Below, one piece after another: positions 62,273-64,000 of a stretch of 64,000 nucleotides of DNA (its first letter is position 1; every line of letters begins with the position of its first letter). The position numbers and the translations under genes were made by a program. The notes below the pieces were generated by a model that was not told where the DNA came from, did no database searches, and was given only the letters and a program-made list of their open reading frames with translations. This DNA is from Mycobacterium sp. HUMS_12744610 (lineage in GTDB: Bacteria > Actinomycetota > Actinomycetes > Mycobacteriales > Mycobacteriaceae), in assembly GCF_041206865.1 (NCBI RefSeq), contig NZ_JBGEDP010000001.1, positions 3,162,001 through 3,226,000 on the forward strand, in the 5' to 3' direction.

Positions 62273-62944
62273 ATGCGGATCGCCGCGCTGGTCGCGCTGA
62301 CGTTGCTGGTCGCCGGATGCTCACACGGCGACCCCGGTCAGCCCCCGCCTACCGGCCAGGCGCCTGAGACCTCCCCGACGACGAGCACCACCGCCTCTGG
62401 GCGGCCCGCCCCGCCGGCCGCGCACGCCGCGATCTCGGAGGTGATCGCCTGGATCGAGGCGGGTCACCCCGCCGACCCCGCCGGCTTCCACACCGTGACG
62501 CGCGACGGCGTTGTAACCCCACTGGGCGGCGACGTCGCCTTCACCGCACAGGCCGGCAAAGTCGCGTGCATGACCGACGCCAAACACACCGGGCCCGCGC
62601 CCGTTTGCCTGGTCGAGTTGACGAATCCCCCGCCCGCGCCAGCGACCGCCTACGGCGAATGGAAAGGCGGGTGGGTCTTCTTCGACGGGACGAACCTGCA
62701 GGTGGGCGCGGCCCGCGGCGACCCCGGTCCCTTCGTCGACGGTGACGGGCCCGTGCTGGCCGACGGTGATTCGCTGTCTTTCGGCGACTACCGCTGCCGG
62801 GCCGACCGGTCCGGCCTGTTCTGCGTGAACTACGCCCACCGCTCGGCGGTGCGGTTCGGCACGGCCGGCATCGAGCCGTTCGGCTGCCTGCAGCCCGTGC
62901 CGCCGCCCGACGGCGTCGGCCTGGCGTTCGCCTGCCCGCCATGA
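62273..62944 (+). CDS. lppI: Lipoprotein LppI
   Basis: 223 residues. Short signal peptide with lipobox LLVAGC (MRIAALVALTLLVAGCSHGD), a Pro/Thr linker, then a beta-rich domain with three Cys pairs (GKVACMTDAK...APVCLVEL; YRCRADRSGLFCVNYAHRSA; PFGCLQPVP). Position next to lipT and divergent from it matches Rv2046. Lipid-anchored on the outer face of the membrane; function unknown. Confidence 0.85.
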   Translation: MRIAALVALTLLVAGCSHGDPGQPPPTGQAPETSPTTSTTASGRPAPPAAHAAISEVIAWIEAGHPADPAGFHTVTRDGVVTPLGGDVAFTAQAGKVACMTDAKHTGPAPVCLVELTNPPPAPATAYGEWKGGWVFFDGTNLQVGAARGDPGPFVDGDGPVLADGDSLSFGDYRCRADRSGLFCVNYAHRSAVRFGTAGIEPFGCLQPVPPPDGVGLAFACPP

Positions 62945-62979
62945 TGGGCGAACACGTCGAGAATCGGTCGTGACCTTGG

Positions 62980-63943
62980 CCTCTGTCCGGCGGCGCCGGC
63001 CCGCCGCGGCCGAATCGCGGGTTCGGCCGCCGAAGCCGAGCGCGACCTGACGCTGCTGGGGCTGCTCGCGCTGGAAGACCCGCCGCGCCAGGCGCTGCCG
63101 CGCCGCGGCCACGTGGTTGCCATGACCGGCGTCGGGGTCAACGACGCGCCGGCCCTGCGCGAAGCGGCAATCGGGGTGGCCATGGGCCGGTCGGGCACCG
63201 ACGTGGCCCGCGAAGCCGCCGACCTGGTGCGGCTCGACGACAACATCAGCACCATCGTCGCCGCCGTCGAACAGGGCCGGGCCACGTTCGCCAACCTGCG
63301 CCGCTTCCTCACCTATCACCTCGACAACGTGGCCGAGCTCGCCCCGTTCGTGGTCTGGGCGCTCAGCGCCGGGACGTTCCCCCTCTCGATCGGGGTGCTG
63401 CAGGTGTTGGCGCTCGACATCGGCACCGACGTCCTGACCGCCCTGGCCCTGGGGGCGGAGTCGGCCGCCGCGCACGTGCTCGAACGGCCCCGGCGCACGG
63501 ACACCTGCTGGATCGGCGACTGTTCGCGCGCGTTCGGGGTGCTGGGCCCGGCCGAGGCCGCCGTAAAGCGCGGCGCCTTCCTGGCCGCGTTCCTCGCCCT
63601 CGGCTGGCGGCCGGGTGCGCCCTTCCCGCACGGTCCGGCGCTTCTCGCAGCCTCTGGGGCCGCGTTCACCGCCGTGGTGTTCGGGCAGGTGGCCAACGCC
63701 TTCGCCTGCCGCAGCACGACGCGCCCCGCCTGGACCGTGGCGCGGCGGACCACCCGCCTGCTGCTGGTCGCCGTCGGCGCCGAACTCGCCATGCTGGCGG
63801 CCTTTTTGTATCTGCCACCTGCTCGGCCAAACCGGCCCGACGTGGGCCGGCTGGCTGACCGCCCTGCTCGCCGTGCCCGCCGCCGACACGATCCACAAGC
63901 GGCTCCGCGGACGTGGCGCGGTGACAGCACGCGTCACCAGCTG
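62980..63943 (+). pseudogene. P-type cation ATPase, C-terminal remnant with internal deletion
   Basis: LTLLGLLALEDPPRQ is joined directly to LPRRGHVVAMTGVGVNDAPA, so about 90 residues of the nucleotide/HAD region are missing in frame, and the usual GDGVND reads GVGVND (metal-binding Asp to Val). Then the membrane part follows normally: VAREAADLVRLDDNISTIVA, RATFANLRRFLTYHLDN, LQVLALDIGTDVLTALALGA. Near 63815 the frame breaks again, the native tail continuing as LLGQTGPTWAGWLTALLAVP. Catalytic DKTG and all N-terminal helices are absent. It cannot be functional. Confidence 0.8.
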
Positions 63944-64000
63944 ACCGGAAGCTCCTTCATGCCGTAGATGTCGGCCTCTTTGAAGCTCAGCTCCTCCGGC
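63934..64000 (-). CDS. C-terminal end of a probable cytochrome P450 (cut by the right edge)
   Basis: Only 21 codons are visible: PEELSFKEADIYGMKELPVS then W and a TGA at 63934. The GM..LPV ending is common at the end of mycobacterial cytochrome P450 proteins. Nothing diagnostic such as the haem-Cys loop falls in the window, so this is tentative. Overlaps the end of the ATPase remnant by ten bases. Confidence 0.4.
   Translation of the reverse strand, partial: PEELSFKEADIYGMKELPVSW

Noticed and set aside
21451..64000. Many long antisense frames over mmpL, the ABC operon, lipT and the APH fusion
   Set aside because: High-GC DNA leaves few stops on the opposite strand. Their translations are Arg/Pro/His-rich without domain motifs, while the sense frames show clear catalytic motifs.

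Overview
This window is high-GC actinobacterial DNA from a Mycobacterium, most likely a slow grower. The evidence is gene content recognised from protein sequence: an MmpS/MmpL pair, an MPT63-like antigen, LppI, LipT, PncA, a FabG3-like steroid dehydrogenase, DUF732 proteins, a DosR-type universal stress protein and a Rv0366c/Rv0367c-like toxin-antitoxin pair. The right end follows the M. tuberculosis order Rv2037c to Rv2046 (patatin, ABC sugar importer, Rv2042c-like, pncA, lipT, lppI), with an ECF sigma/DoxX pair, a DoxX protein, a gluconokinase and an APH-fusion gene inserted. These assignments come from memory of the families; no database search was run.

Bases 1-16,100 are a mosaic, decaying accessory region. 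It holds a broken GGDEF gene, a CBM2 secreted protein (Rv1987-like), a truncated GDSL esterase, a DUF1906 Tat protein, a GMC oxidoreductase with a frameshifted TetR, an SDR gene fused out of frame to an MDR gene by a deletion, a zeta-type toxin-antitoxin pair, a complete IS3-family element, an LGFP lipoprotein, a MazF toxin whose antitoxin has lost its N-terminus, a three-level nest of insertion sequences (IS256 type inside an IS3-like element inside an older IS3 remnant), and a RelBE module flanked by two matching hairpin repeats. A gene-free kilobase with repeated palindromes follows.

Bases 16,100-25,300 carry arsR/arsM with paired operators, a cold-shock pair (cspA and a DEAD-box helicase), eroded secreted-protein genes, an AurF-type diiron oxygenase, a 2OG-Fe(II) oxygenase, a hormone-sensitive-lipase-type esterase and a TetR regulator. 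Bases 25,500-42,200 carry mmpS/mmpL, fabG3 and mostly metabolic genes: hotdog protein, HchA-like glyoxalase, acyl-CoA dehydrogenase, SnoaL protein, epimerases, aldo/keto reductase, acyltransferase, and an amine-catabolism pair in which the copper amine oxidase is frameshifted.

Bases 42,200-47,200 form a compact minus-strand stress cluster: osmC, cynS, acyl-CoA dehydrogenase-like, ECF sigma factor, zinc-finger anti-sigma-like protein, formate/nitrite transporter and a tandem universal stress protein. A strong DosR-type half-site lies in front of the last gene. At least six genes carry frame breaks that look like single-base or two-base deletions, so either accessory functions are decaying or the assembly has residual indel errors; raw reads would separate these.
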